Translations under genes and position numbers: made by a program
Part shown: one piece after another, positions 52,858 through 61,805 of the stretch
Layout of the letters: each line of letters begins with the position of its first letter
Position numbering within the stretch: the first letter of the stretch is position 1
Source of the DNA: Achromobacter sp. Root83
GTDB lineage: Bacteria; Pseudomonadota; Gammaproteobacteria; Burkholderiales; Burkholderiaceae_B
Direction: 5' to 3'
NCBI RefSeq assembly: GCF_001428845.1
Contig: NZ_LMIU01000023.1
Coordinates: 124,001-188,000 of the forward strand
Length of the DNA: 64,000 nucleotides
The notes under the pieces: model-generated
Seen by the model: only the letters and a program-made list of their open reading frames with translations
Databases searched by the model: none
Told to the model about the DNA's origin: nothing

Positions 52858-54153
52858 TTACTTGTAGGAACGCAGGATGCGGTCAGACTCGCGCTGCGCG
52901 TCGGTCAGGGCCTGTTGCGGCGTCTTCGAGCCGGTCAGGGCCGCTTGCAAGGCGTCGTTCAGGGTCTTGGTGACGCGCTGGTTTTCATGCGTCGAGAATT
53001 CCGCCACGCTGACTTCCAACTGGTCGCGCGCGACTTCCGCGGCCGGCACTTCCTTCGCGTACTTCTTCATCTTTTCGGTCTGCCAGGCGGCCGGCGTCAC
53101 GGCAACGTAGCCCGTGGCGATGCTCCAGTCGGCCGCGCGCTCCGGCGTGGTGGCCCACTGTGCGAACTTCAGCGCCGCCTGCTGCTGCTCCGGCGTGCCG
53201 CTCTTGAAGATGTAGAAGTTGCCGCCGCCCGTCGGGCTGCCGCCGCGCTTTTGCTTGGGCATCATGGCCACGCCGAACGGGAAGTCGGCGTTCTTGCGGA
53301 TGTTGGTCAGGTTGCCCGTGGTGGTCCAGACGATGGCGGCCTTCTTTTCCAGGAAGTCCTTGGGGGTGGTGCCCCAGTCGATCGTGCCGGTCGGCATGAT
53401 CTTGTGCTTGGCCGACAGGTCGCGCCAGAACTGGGCGGCTTCAACCACGGCCGGCTTGTCCAGGTAGACCTCGTTGCCAGCCTCGTTCATGAGGATCGCG
53501 TCGTTGGGCGTGGTCAGCGCCTGGAACAGCCAATAGGCGAAGGCGCCGCCCGAGGGGATCTCGACGCCCCACTGGGTGGTGTTGCCAGAGGCGTCCTGCT
53601 TGGTCAGCTTCTTGCCGTATTCGACCAGCTCGGCCCAGGTGGCGGGCGGGCGCTCGGGGTCCAGGCCCGCGGCCTTGAACAAGTCCTTGTTGTAGTACAT
53701 GACGATCGTCGAACGCTGGAACGGCACGCCCCAGGTGTGGCCGCCGGTGCGGCTGTTCTGCATGAAGGCGTCATAGAAGCTGCCCAGCCATTTCTTGTCG
53801 GCGTCGCTCTTGGCCAGCCCGTCGATCGGGACGATGGCGTCCTCGTCGATCAGCGTGAACATGTCGGTGGACAGCAGCACGGCCAGTTGGGGCGGCGTGC
53901 CGCCCTTGAGCGCGGTCAGCGCCTTGGCGATCGAGTCCTGGTAGGAACCGGCGTAGATCGGCTTGATCCTGATGTTGGGATTTTCCTTCTGGAAATCCGC
54001 GACCATGTCGTCGACGATCTTGGTGATCGGGCCGCCGACCGCGACCGGGTAATAGAACTCCACCTCGACGGGCTTGTTCTGGGCCTGCACAGGCAGGGAC
54101 AGGCAGGCGGCGGCCAGGCTGGCGGCCAGGGTCTTGAGTACGGTGCGTCGCAT
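52858..54153 (-). CDS. Ugp-like ABC substrate-binding protein
   Basis: A 431-residue periplasmic binding protein of the UgpB/CUT1 type. The signal peptide is MRRTVLKTLAASLAAACLSL to QA. Segments close to UgpB are EVEFYYPVAVGGPITKIVDDM and FNNS-like ligand loops around WGVPFQRSTIVMYYNKDLF and GGGNFYIFKSGTPEQQ. UgpB binds glycerol-3-phosphate and glycerophosphodiesters. The start at 54153 has AGGAAGG upstream; the longer open frame upstream runs into the ATPase gene. Confidence 0.88.
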   Translation of the reverse strand: MRRTVLKTLAASLAAACLSLPVQAQNKPVEVEFYYPVAVGGPITKIVDDMVADFQKENPNIRIKPIYAGSYQDSIAKALTALKGGTPPQLAVLLSTDMFTLIDEDAIVPIDGLAKSDADKKWLGSFYDAFMQNSRTGGHTWGVPFQRSTIVMYYNKDLFKAAGLDPERPPATWAELVEYGKKLTKQDASGNTTQWGVEIPSGGAFAYWLFQALTTPNDAILMNEAGNEVYLDKPAVVEAAQFWRDLSAKHKIMPTGTIDWGTTPKDFLEKKAAIVWTTTGNLTNIRKNADFPFGVAMMPKQKRGGSPTGGGNFYIFKSGTPEQQQAALKFAQWATTPERAADWSIATGYVAVTPAAWQTEKMKKYAKEVPAAEVARDQLEVSVAEFSTHENQRVTKTLNDALQAALTGSKTPQQALTDAQRESDRILRSYK

Positions 54154-54185
54154 GTTGCGTTTCCTTCCTGTGGATTGGGCGTCTT

Positions 54186-55241
54186 CTAGCGCCCGACGGT
54201 GTTGATGACCGCCGAATCGGCGGCAAAGAAATGCTGTTGCCCGTCCAGCCAGGACAGGCGCAGCGCCTCGCCCGCGCTGGCGCGCAGATGCCCGCCCACG
54301 CGCACGGCGACGCCGCTGGTATCTCCGACGCGGCACACCACGATGGAGTCGGCACCGAAGTACTCCACGCTTTCGACGGTGGCGGGGATGCCGTCGCCAT
54401 CGATGCGTATGTGTTCCGGGCGCACGCCCAGCTTCACGGCCCCGGCGGGAGCGTCCGCGATCGCGCAGCCTTGCGCGCCGGCGATGACCGTGGCGCCCTG
54501 CTGCGTCGTCAGGCCGATCAGGTTCATGGGGGGCGTGCCGATGAAGCGCGCCGCGAATTCGCTGGCCGGACGCGCATACAGGGCGTCGGGCGTGTCGTGC
54601 TGTTCGATCTGGCCGCCGCGCAGCAGCACCACCTGGTCGGCCATGCTCATGGCCTCGGTCTGGTCGTGCGTCACGTACACCATCGTGATGCCCAGGCTCT
54701 GCTGGAGGGCGCGGATCTCGCGCCGCATTTCGTGGCGCAGTTGCGCATCCAGGTTGGACAGGGGCTCGTCCATCAGGCAGACCGGCGCTTCGGAAATCAC
54801 GGCGCGGCCCAGCGCCACGCGCTGTTGCTGTCCGCCCGACAACTGCGACGGCTTGCGGTCCAGCAGATGGCCCAGACCCAGCAGGCCGGCCACGCGCTGC
54901 AGGCGGCGGTCGTGGTCGCGCGCGGGCTCCTTGCGGACCTTCAGGCCGAACAGGATGTTCTCGCGCACCGACAGATGGGGGAACAGCGCATACGACTGGA
55001 AAACCATCGAGATGCGGCGCTTGGCCGGCGGCAACTGGGTCACGTCGCGGTCGCCGATACGGATGGTGCCGGCGGTGGGTGTGTCCAGCCCGGCGATCAT
55101 GCGCAAGGTGGTGGACTTGCCGCAGCCGGACGGACCCAGCAGCACCGTGAAGCTGCCGGCCGGAACCGTGAAGCTCACGCCATGGATCGCGGCCGCGCCG
55201 CCGTACTGTTTGGTGAGGTTATCCAGAACGATGGATGACAT
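54186..55241 (-). CDS. Ugp-like ABC ATPase
   Basis: A 351-residue MalK/UgpC-type ATPase. Walker A is GPSGCGKST, the Q-loop is MVFQSYALFPHL, the signature is LSGGQQQRVALGRA, Walker B is VCLMDEPLSNLD and the H-loop is YVTHDQTEA. A C-terminal TOBE domain (LGVRPEHI region) is present. It powers the permease pair downstream. It is the first gene of the importer operon, with two dyads in the 121-bp space before it. Confidence 0.92.
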   Translation of the reverse strand: MSSIVLDNLTKQYGGAAAIHGVSFTVPAGSFTVLLGPSGCGKSTTLRMIAGLDTPTAGTIRIGDRDVTQLPPAKRRISMVFQSYALFPHLSVRENILFGLKVRKEPARDHDRRLQRVAGLLGLGHLLDRKPSQLSGGQQQRVALGRAVISEAPVCLMDEPLSNLDAQLRHEMRREIRALQQSLGITMVYVTHDQTEAMSMADQVVLLRGGQIEQHDTPDALYARPASEFAARFIGTPPMNLIGLTTQQGATVIAGAQGCAIADAPAGAVKLGVRPEHIRIDGDGIPATVESVEYFGADSIVVCRVGDTSGVAVRVGGHLRASAGEALRLSWLDGQQHFFAADSAVINTVGR

Positions 55242-55252
55242 GCTGTCTCGAA

Positions 55253-55269
55253 GATCTAATTGTTAGATC
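55253..55269. promoter_or_regulatory. Dyad GATCTAA-TTG-TTAGATC before the ABC ATPase
   Basis: A perfect 7-3-7 inverted repeat 11 bp upstream of the ATPase start. It does not resemble the LacI-type sites. It may be a second operator or a small mRNA leader hairpin that affects translation start. Confidence 0.5.
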
Positions 55270-55285
55270 CGCATTGTTGCCTGTT

Positions 55286-55301
55286 ATGAAAACCTTTTCA
55301 T
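55286..55301. promoter_or_regulatory. LacI-type operator before the ABC importer operon
   Basis: ATGAAAA and TTTTCAT flank CC in a perfect 7-2-7 dyad, 44 bp before the ATPase start. The 14-bp core TGAAAACCTTTTCA matches the site before the LacI gene (57243-57256) at 12 of 14 bases, consistent with one repressor binding both. Confidence 0.75.
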
Positions 55302-55362
55302 TGTGCAGCGCAAACATGACGGATATATGGCAAAAGCACGGGTTCGTAGTCTAGCGTCGGCC

Positions 55363-56160
55363 CTAGGCAAAGGGATAAGGGCCGGGGTATTCCCCAATGA
55401 CCGCGTGATGCGTGACCAGATTGCCGCCCTGCCACCAATGAAGCTGGTAGCCCGGCGGTTCCATGATGTATTGCAGCGTCGGGCGCGGTCCCAGTTCCAG
55501 CGCAAGCTGATGCGCGGTTCCGGGACAGGTGGACGCGATCGTGCCGCCGAAGCGCTGGAAGATGGTGCGATGCAAGTGGCCGCACAGCACGCGTTCCACA
55601 TTCGGAAAACGCGCCACGACACCTTCCAGTTCCGGCGCGCCCGCGAGCAGGCCGATGGCGTCCATGTGCTCGATGCCGGTCAGGAAAGGCGGATGATGCA
55701 TCAGCACCAGCGTGGGCCGGCCGGGCTGCTCGGCCAGGCGGGCCGCCAGCCAGTCCAGGCGCTCCTGGCACAGTTCGCCGTGGCTCTTCATCGGCACCAC
55801 GGTGTCCAGCGCCAGCATGCGCAACGGGTAGGTCTCGACGGCGTACTGGATGAAGGGTCCGCCGCCCTGCAGATAGGCGTGGTCGGGGAAGGCGGCGCGC
55901 AACTGGGCGCGGTCATCGTGGTTGCCGGGCAGCAGGAAGTACGGGATCTCCAGCGCTTGCAGATGCTGGCGCAGCGCCTGGTATTCCACGGGCTTGCCCA
56001 GATCGGTCAGGTCGCCCGTTATCAGCACGCAATCGGGCCGCGGCGTCAGGGCATTGAGCGCGCGGACCGCGGGCGCCAGGAAGGCGGCGGGATCGATGAT
56101 CCCGTAGGCCTTGTCGCCGGGGGTGCGCATGTGCAGGTCGGTGATTTGTGCGATGAGCAT
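55363..56160 (-). CDS. gpdQ: GpdQ-type glycerophosphodiesterase
   Basis: A 265-residue class III metallophosphodiesterase. The two-metal motifs are DLH (near residue 8), GDLTD, GNHDD, MHHPP and GHLHRT. The sequence follows GpdQ closely (QITDLHMRTPGDKAYG, LPGNHDDRAQLRAAF and CPGTAHQLAL), more so than cAMP-specific CpdA. It would split glycerophosphodiesters to glycerol-3-phosphate and an alcohol in the cytoplasm. It lies between the LacI gene and the Ugp-like importer. The start at 56160 (MLIAQITDLH) is fixed by homology. Confidence 0.85.
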   Translation of the reverse strand: MLIAQITDLHMRTPGDKAYGIIDPAAFLAPAVRALNALTPRPDCVLITGDLTDLGKPVEYQALRQHLQALEIPYFLLPGNHDDRAQLRAAFPDHAYLQGGGPFIQYAVETYPLRMLALDTVVPMKSHGELCQERLDWLAARLAEQPGRPTLVLMHHPPFLTGIEHMDAIGLLAGAPELEGVVARFPNVERVLCGHLHRTIFQRFGGTIASTCPGTAHQLALELGPRPTLQYIMEPPGYQLHWWQGGNLVTHHAVIGEYPGPYPFA

Positions 56161-56206
56161 GACGCGTGGAAATCTGAAAGTTGTCGGGGATGTGTGGATG
56201 CGGCGG

Positions 56207-57220
56207 CTAGCGGCGCACGGACGCCGCGGTGCCGCCCACGACGATGCAATGCGGCAGGCGGTTCGACTGCGGCGGCTGGCCGTGGATCTGCGCCAGCAGG
56301 TTCGAGCACGCCGTCTGCCCGATGCCGTCGCTGGGCTGCGCAACCGTGGTCAGCGGCGGGGTCAGCAAGGCGCCGAAGCGCATGCCGTCAAAGCCGCACA
56401 CCGAGATGTCGGCCGGCACGGACAGCCCCAGGCCCACCAGGTCCGCGATGACCGCGGTGGCCAGCAGGTCGTTGGAGCAGAACAGCGCGGTGGGCGCCTG
56501 CTTGCCGCGCAGCGCGGCCTTCAAGGCGTCGACGTCGCTGCCGGTGTGCGAGCTCATGGCGATGTGCTGGATGGCGTCCAGGCCCAGCTTCTTGGCGCAG
56601 GCGCGGGCGCCCATCAGGCGGCGGCGGGCCCGGTCGGATGCGGTGAGCGGGCCCGTCACCAGGGCAATGCGCTTATGCCCCATCGCGGCCAGGTGGGCCA
56701 CCATGTCGCTCGCGGCGGCGCGGTTGTCGACCGACGCAAAGGGATGGTCCGAGGATTCGTTATAGACCAGCACATAGGGAATGGCGGCGCGGTCCAGGTC
56801 GTCCAGCGTGGCGCTTTTGCTCACGTCCGCCACCGTCAGGATCAGGCCATCCACCTGATGGTCTATCAAGCCCTGCACGGCCGCCGACTCCACCGCGGGG
56901 TCATAGCCGGTGGCGGTCAGCATGACGCTGTAGCCGGATTCGCGCGCGCGCCGTTCGGCGCCTTCGAAGCATTCGGCGAAGACCGGATTGGACAGCGTCG
57001 GCAGAATCAGTCCGATGGTGCGCGTGCTGCCCGACCGCAGGCTGCGGCCCACGCGGTTGGGCCGGAAACCCGCGCGCTTGGCCACGCTGCGGATGTGCGC
57101 CAAGGTATCGGGATGAACGATCTCGGGTTGGTTGAACGCGCGCGAAACCGTCGCCGGCGACACCCCCGCCTTGCGAGCCACTTCAATGATGGAAAAGCGG
57201 GGCGACGAGCGCGTAGCCAT
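56207..57220 (-). CDS. LacI-family repressor
   Basis: A 337-residue LacI-family regulator. The DNA-binding domain is SIIEVARKAGVSPATVSRAFN with hinge RSGSTRTIGLILPTLSN, followed by a periplasmic-binding-protein-like sensor domain. It heads the leftward gpdQ/importer genes. A matching LacI-type dyad lies 23 bp upstream of its start and another before the importer operon. The inducer is probably the imported compound. Confidence 0.92.
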   Translation of the reverse strand: MATRSSPRFSIIEVARKAGVSPATVSRAFNQPEIVHPDTLAHIRSVAKRAGFRPNRVGRSLRSGSTRTIGLILPTLSNPVFAECFEGAERRARESGYSVMLTATGYDPAVESAAVQGLIDHQVDGLILTVADVSKSATLDDLDRAAIPYVLVYNESSDHPFASVDNRAAASDMVAHLAAMGHKRIALVTGPLTASDRARRRLMGARACAKKLGLDAIQHIAMSSHTGSDVDALKAALRGKQAPTALFCSNDLLATAVIADLVGLGLSVPADISVCGFDGMRFGALLTPPLTTVAQPSDGIGQTACSNLLAQIHGQPPQSNRLPHCIVVGGTAASVRR

Positions 57221-57242
57221 GGCTGCATTGCTGCCGATTTGC

Positions 57243-57256
57243 TGAAAACGATTTCA
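57243..57256. promoter_or_regulatory. LacI-type operator before the LacI gene
   Basis: TGAAAACGATTTCA, with the CG centre typical of LacI-family sites, lies 23 bp upstream of the repressor start. It matches the importer site at 12 of 14 bases. It is in the region shared with the divergent amidase, which could also respond. Confidence 0.75.
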
Positions 57257-57542
57257 TCTTACAAGACAAATATGACCTTTGTATTGCACGGGTTTGCGCT
57301 ATGCTGGTAGCGACGCAACAACACAAAGCCATGGCGCGGCGCGGGTACTTTTGCCGGGAAATCCCACGTTTTTTCGGTGTTTTTCCCAATTGACGCGGCG
57401 CGCACAATGGCAAGGATCGGTCTGCTCCGGCCGCGCGGCTGATTGCCGCATTGCAGGATCGGGCAGACCCTCGGTCAAGGGGACCGGGTGCGGAATGAAT
57501 TACCGCGCATTCAGGCGCGGCACCGGTAAAGAGGAAAGGACC

Positions 57543-58871
57543 ATGTCTACTGCCTTGAACAGACTTGGCGCGATTGAAGCCGCGCGCAAGCTGCAACGGC
57601 GCGAATTAACCGCGGTGCAACTGGTGCGCGCCTGTTTTGCGCGCATCGAGCAACGCGAGAACACCGTCCATGCGTGGACCGCCCTGCAAAAGCAGGCCGC
57701 GCTGGACCATGCGGAAGAACTCGACCGCGGCGCCCTGCGCGGCCCGCTGCACGGCTTGCCGATCGGCGTCAAAGACCTGTTCGACACGGCGGACCTTCCC
57801 ACCCGCTACGGTTCGCCCATCTACGAACGTCATCGCCCCGGCCTGGATGCGGCGTCGGTGGCGCTGTGCCGCGCCGCGGGAGCCGTCGTCATCGGCAAGA
57901 CCGTCACCACCGAGTTCGCCACCTACCTGGCGGGTCCCACGCGCAACCCGCGCAACGAAGCCTATACGCCTGGCGGCTCGTCCAGCGGGTCGGCCGCCGC
58001 GGTGGCCGACGACATGGTGCCGTTCGCGCTGGGTTCCCAGACCGCGGGTTCCATCATCCGTCCGGCGTCCTATTGCGGCATCGTGGGCTTCAAGCCCACC
58101 TTCGGCGCCATCCCCCGCGCGGGCGTCAAGAGCCTGGCGGAATCGCTGGACACCGTGGGCGGCTTCGCGCGCTCGGTGCCCGACGTGGCCCTGTTCGCGT
58201 CGGTGCTGATGCGCGATCCGCGCATGCAGAACCTCGCCTACGACGGCAAGCCGCGCATCGGCATGTGCCGCAGCCTGCAATGGCGGCACGCGCAGCCGGA
58301 AACCAAGGAAGCGTTCGCGCAGGCCGCGGCCACGCTGTCGCGCGCGGGGGCGGTGGTTCAAGAGGTGCCGCTGCCGCCGGCCGACTGCATGCTCGTGCAG
58401 CTCCATGCCGACATCATGGCGTTCGAGGCCTCGCAGTCGCTCGCGTACGAGCGGCTGGAACATGCCGGCCAGCTCAGCCCCAAGATCCAAGCCATCCTCG
58501 AAGCCGGCTCGCACATCACCGCCGAAGAACACATCAAGAATCTGGCCCGCGCCGAGGAATCGCGAGCGCGCGTGAATGGCTGGTTCCAGGAATACGATGC
58601 AGTGCTGACGCCCAGCGCCGCGGGCGAAGCGCCCTTTGCCGACCTGGGCACCGGCGATCCCCAGTTTTCGCGCGCCTGGACGCTGTTCGGGCTGCCCTGC
58701 CTGAACCTGCCGTTCGCGACGGGTCCCCAGGGTCTGCCCGTGGGCCTGCAATTGCTTGGGCAGCGCTACGACGACTATCGCACCCTGGCCATTGGCGCCT
58801 GGATTCACGAGCGCCTGCTTGCCGCCAATGCGCCCGATATCGGCGCCTCTGACATGTGGCCCCGCGGCTGA
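57543..58871 (+). CDS. Amidase-signature enzyme
   Basis: A 442-residue amidase-signature protein. The Ser-cisSer-Lys triad is Lys77 (GVKDLFD), cis-Ser about 147 (PGGSSSGSAAA) and nucleophile Ser170 (QTAGSIIRPA). It hydrolyses an amide; it is not GatA, because no gatB/gatC is present and the C-terminal region differs. AAAGGA lies just before the ATG. It is divergent from the LacI gene and is followed by a terminator shared with leuA. Confidence 0.9.
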   Translation: MSTALNRLGAIEAARKLQRRELTAVQLVRACFARIEQRENTVHAWTALQKQAALDHAEELDRGALRGPLHGLPIGVKDLFDTADLPTRYGSPIYERHRPGLDAASVALCRAAGAVVIGKTVTTEFATYLAGPTRNPRNEAYTPGGSSSGSAAAVADDMVPFALGSQTAGSIIRPASYCGIVGFKPTFGAIPRAGVKSLAESLDTVGGFARSVPDVALFASVLMRDPRMQNLAYDGKPRIGMCRSLQWRHAQPETKEAFAQAAATLSRAGAVVQEVPLPPADCMLVQLHADIMAFEASQSLAYERLEHAGQLSPKIQAILEAGSHITAEEHIKNLARAEESRARVNGWFQEYDAVLTPSAAGEAPFADLGTGDPQFSRAWTLFGLPCLNLPFATGPQGLPVGLQLLGQRYDDYRTLAIGAWIHERLLAANAPDIGASDMWPRG

Positions 58872-58886
58872 ACGCTCCGCACAAAA

Positions 58887-58914
58887 AAAAGCTCGCCGGA
58901 TAAGGCGAGCTTTT
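58887..58914. terminator. Bidirectional terminator between amidase and leuA
   Basis: AAAAGCTCGCC and GGCGAGCTTTT form a perfect 11-bp inverted repeat with loop GGATAA. It lies between converging stop codons (58871 and 58933), with T-rich sequence on the plus strand and an A-run giving T on the minus strand, so it can end both transcripts. Confidence 0.93.
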
Positions 58915-58932
58915 CATTTACGTCGTCGCGGA

Positions 58933-60645
58933 TCACGCGGCTTCGGTGGCTTCCTGTTCGGCTGCCGTCACGGCGCCCGAATTGATGTGGCGGTTCACGG
59001 CGCTCAGTACGGCCTGGAACGATGCCGTCACGATGTCGCGGTCGATACCCACGCCAAAGCCCGTACCGGACTCGCCCACGCGCAATTCCACATAGGAAGC
59101 GGCGCGCGTGCCGGTGCCGGTGCCGATGGCGTGCTCGTGGTAGTCCATGATGCGCACGGGCACGTCCAGGGCGGCCACGAAGGCGGAAATGGCGCCATCG
59201 CCCTTGCCCGTCACGATGCGGCGTTCGCCGTTGTATTCGAGCTCGGCTTCGATGCTGAAATGCTGGCCTTCCCCGGCCGACGGATTGCCGTCGATGCGGT
59301 GGCGGATCAGCTTCCAGGGCGCCTTCTGTTCGAGGTATTCGCGGTTGAAGATCGTGTGCACGTCGTCGGCCGTGACTTCGCGGCCGGTTTCGTCCGTGAC
59401 GCGCTGGATGGCGCGGCTGAACTCGATCTGCAAGCGGCGCGGCAACACCAGGCCGTGTTCCTGTTCAAGCAGGTACGACACGCCGCCCTTGCCCGACTGG
59501 CTGTTCACGCGGATCACGGCGTCGTAGCTGCGGCCGAGGTCGGCGGGGTCGATCGGGAGGTAAGGCACTTCCCAGACGGCGTCGGGTTGCTGCAAGGCGA
59601 AGCCCTTCTTGATCGCGTCCTGGTGCGAACCGGAGAACGCCGTGAAGACCAGGTCGCCCGCATACGGGTGGCGCGGGTGGACGGGCAACTGGTTGCAGTA
59701 TTCCGCGCAGCGGCGCACTTCGTCGATATCGGAGAAATCCAGGCCCGGATGCACGCCTTGCGTGTAGAGATTCAAGGCCAGCGTGACAAGGTCGACGTTG
59801 CCGGTGCGTTCGCCGCTGCCGAACAGGCAGCCTTCGATGCGGTCGGCGCCGGCCATCACGGCGAACTCGGCGGCGGCGACCGCGGTGCCGCGGTCATTGT
59901 GCGGATGGACGCTGAGCACGATGCTGTCGCGGCGCGCAAGATTCTTGTGCATCCATTCGATCTGGTCGGCGTACAGATTGGGGCTGGTGGCCTCGATCGT
60001 GGCGGGCAGGTTCAGAATCATCTTGTGGTCGGGCGTGGGCTGCCACACGTCGGCCACGGCATCCGAGACTTCAAGCGCGAATTCGGGTTCGGTCGTGCTG
60101 AACACTTCGGGCGAGTACTCGTAGCTCCATTTGGTCTCGGGGCGCTGCGACGTGTATTGCTTGATCAGGCGCGTGCCGGTGGTGGCGATGCCCTTGATCT
60201 CTTCCTTGGACATGTTGAACACGACCTTGCGGAAGGCCGGCGCGCAAGCGTTGTACATGTGGACGATCGCCTGCTTGGCGCCCGCGGCGGCTTCCACCGT
60301 GCGGCTGATCAGATCTTCGCGCGACTGCGTCAGCACGATGATGGTCACGTCGTCGGGAATGCGCTTTTCGTCGATGAGCTTGCGCACGAAGTCGAAATCG
60401 GTCTGCGAGGCCGACGGAAAGCCCACTTCGATTTCCTTGAAGCCGATCTTCACGAGCTGTTCAAAGAAGCGGACCTTGCGTTCCACGCTCATGGGCTCGA
60501 TCAGCGCCTGGTTGCCGTCGCGCAAGTCCGTGCTCATCCAGATGGGCGCCTTCGTGATGCGGCGGCTGGGCCAGGTGCGTTCGGAGAAGTCGCGGGCAAA
60601 GGGCGCGAAGGGGACGTATTTGGTGGCGGGGTTGGCAAGCATCAT
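58933..60645 (-). CDS. leuA: 2-isopropylmalate synthase
   Basis: A 570-residue long-form (LeuA2) isopropylmalate synthase. The TIM barrel has the metal-binding opening [15 protein letters not shown] and the [14 protein letters not shown] motif. The C-terminal regulatory domain (from about 440) contains the LeuA dimer segment [23 protein letters not shown]. It condenses acetyl-CoA with 2-oxoisovalerate, the first step of leucine synthesis, and is usually inhibited by leucine. GAGGTG precedes two adjacent ATGs. A leucine-rich leader peptide is encoded about 170 bp upstream. Confidence 0.95.
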   Translation of the reverse strand: MMLANPATKYVPFAPFARDFSERTWPSRRITKAPIWMSTDLRDGNQALIEPMSVERKVRFFEQLVKIGFKEIEVGFPSASQTDFDFVRKLIDEKRIPDDVTIIVLTQSREDLISRTVEAAAGAKQAIVHMYNACAPAFRKVVFNMSKEEIKGIATTGTRLIKQYTSQRPETKWSYEYSPEVFSTTEPEFALEVSDAVADVWQPTPDHKMILNLPATIEATSPNLYADQIEWMHKNLARRDSIVLSVHPHNDRGTAVAAAEFAVMAGADRIEGCLFGSGERTGNVDLVTLALNLYTQGVHPGLDFSDIDEVRRCAEYCNQLPVHPRHPYAGDLVFTAFSGSHQDAIKKGFALQQPDAVWEVPYLPIDPADLGRSYDAVIRVNSQSGKGGVSYLLEQEHGLVLPRRLQIEFSRAIQRVTDETGREVTADDVHTIFNREYLEQKAPWKLIRHRIDGNPSAGEGQHFSIEAELEYNGERRIVTGKGDGAISAFVAALDVPVRIMDYHEHAIGTGTGTRAASYVELRVGESGTGFGVGIDRDIVTASFQAVLSAVNRHINSGAVTAAEQEATEAA

Positions 60646-60816
60646 TACTACACCTCGATCGGTTTCTTATGAATCCCGGGAGCACTGAGTCTCGGCGGCG
60701 CATGCGACCGGATGACGGTCTTGTGCCAGGGGTTGCCGTGATTGACCGGCAGGATTCAGAGATAAAAGGGGGGAATCGCGTGTGGCAAGCGTGGCTGCCG
60801 AGCTACCACGGGGACA
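60646..60816 (-). promoter_or_regulatory. leuA leader, putative attenuator region
   Basis: This stretch between the leader peptide stop and leuA contains no other gene. GCTACC inside the leader's Leu codons (60836-60841) can pair with GGTAGC (60802-60807) just after the leader stop. That second arm can alternatively join a CGTGG/CCACG stem (60790-60810). Mutually exclusive pairings of this kind are the basis of attenuation. A CCCCCCTTTT tract follows at 60766-60775. The terminator stem itself is weak as drawn by eye, so the detailed fold is uncertain. Confidence 0.55.
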
Positions 60817-60939
60817 CTAGGCCCGGCAACCGATCGGTAGCAGTAGCGATAGCGCAGCGAAGGCGCGAACGCGCAGGCCGGCAACCGGAGCGTCGGAGCG
60901 TCCGGCGGCAATCGCGAAGGGGGTGCGGTGTGCGGCCAT
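60817..60939 (-). CDS. leuL: leuA leader peptide with rare leucine codons
   Basis: A 40-residue reading frame begins with ATG at 60939 and ends with TAG at 60817. Its end reads ALSLLLPIGCRA. The leucines after Ala29 include CTA TCG CTA CTG CTA; CTA is rare in such GC-rich genomes, and three in five codons is striking. A leucine cluster in a short frame just upstream of leuA is the hallmark of ribosome-mediated attenuation. Low charged tRNA-Leu would stall the ribosome here and favour leuA expression. No strong ribosome site is visible. The function is inferred. Confidence 0.72.
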   Translation of the reverse strand: MAAHRTPFAIAAGRSDAPVAGLRVRAFAALSLLLPIGCRA

Positions 60940-61112
60940 AGGTTGCTAGTCAAACATACTTTGCCGGGAAGCGCAAACGGAAAAAGCCAGGGACGGATGG
61001 ATATCGCGCGCTTTCCGCTGGCGCTTACCCGCAGGCCTGCCGGGCTTGCGGGCGGCCGGTGCATTACGGCCTGCTTGAGCGTTTCCCCGGGTGGCTGGGG
61101 GCTGAAACAGAA
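60940..61112. other. Intergenic region upstream of the leuA leader
   Basis: No supported gene. It must carry the leuA promoter on the minus strand; a TATGTT hexamer about 13 bp before the leader ATG is a possible -10, but no good -35 fits it. Confidence 0.4.
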
Positions 61113-61132
61113 AGGCCGCCTTGCGGCGGCCT
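61113..61132 (-). terminator. Terminator after the membrane protein gene
   Basis: AGGCCGCC and GGCGGCCT form a perfect 8-bp stem with a four-base loop. On the minus strand it is followed by TTCTGTTTC. It lies 24 bp after the stop of the leftward gene. Confidence 0.8.
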
Positions 61133-61156
61133 GGAGCGATGTTGGCGTGCGCGAAC

Positions 61157-61789
61157 TTAGCGGGCCGGGCCGATGCGCGGTTCCACGTAGCGGTCGGCGC
61201 GGGCTTGGCCAAGCGGCTCGCGGCGGCCGTCGTCGCGCGGATCGCGGGTGGAGCGATCCGCGGAAGGTTCGAGGATCCGGGCCTGCTCGGCAACCATGTC
61301 GATCTTGCCGATGCGGTTGTGGCGGATTTCAGACAGGGAGCGGCGCAGGTCGCCCACGGTGAAGGGCTCCTGGCGGTCGCCCCAGGTCCAGCGCAAGACG
61401 CCCAGGGACTCTTCCGAGAGGTTAGGCGCCAGATCGGCCAGCACGTCCGTGCCCACCGGCGTCGCGGCGCCCGAGGCCAGGCTGGCGTAGAACCACGCGC
61501 GGACCAGGAAGAAGACGATCAGCGACCAGATGCCGGCGACCACCCACCAGATGTAGGGATTGACCCTCTGCGCCATGTCCATGGTCGGCTGGCCCAGGGT
61601 GTGCAGGAAGTCGTAGTTCATGCGCTTGCCGAAATCCAGTATCCAGGAGGCAACCAGATACCAGAGGACGATGGCGACGGCGATGACTATCGCGCGCACA
61701 ACGAGTCGGGGAAGCGCCAATTTGAGCAGGGTCTGGCCGATGAGTCGGCAGTCCTGGCGAACGCTTGCGGGCGAAGTCAGATTCATCAT
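61157..61789 (-). CDS. Conserved hypothetical membrane protein
   Basis: Family not recognised. A 210-residue protein with two predicted membrane helices: LVVRAIVIAVAIVLWYLVAS and IWWVVAGIWSLIVFFLVRAW. A charged soluble C-terminal half follows (about 105-210), containing LRWTWGDRQEPFTVGDLRRSL. It has no enzyme motif. Two adjacent ATGs at 61789 and 61786 are candidate starts; TACAAT lies seven bases before them, with no ribosome site. It is divergent from rpoN with only 16 bp between start codons. Confidence 0.68.
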   Translation of the reverse strand: MMNLTSPASVRQDCRLIGQTLLKLALPRLVVRAIVIAVAIVLWYLVASWILDFGKRMNYDFLHTLGQPTMDMAQRVNPYIWWVVAGIWSLIVFFLVRAWFYASLASGAATPVGTDVLADLAPNLSEESLGVLRWTWGDRQEPFTVGDLRRSLSEIRHNRIGKIDMVAEQARILEPSADRSTRDPRDDGRREPLGQARADRYVEPRIGPAR

Positions 61790-61805
61790 GCAAAATATTG
61801 TACCT

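Noticed and set aside
60756..61064. 102-codon minus-strand frame upstream of leuA
   Set aside because: No family match or ribosome site. The shorter overlapping frame at 60817-60939 has the Leu cluster expected of a leader peptide and explains the region better.
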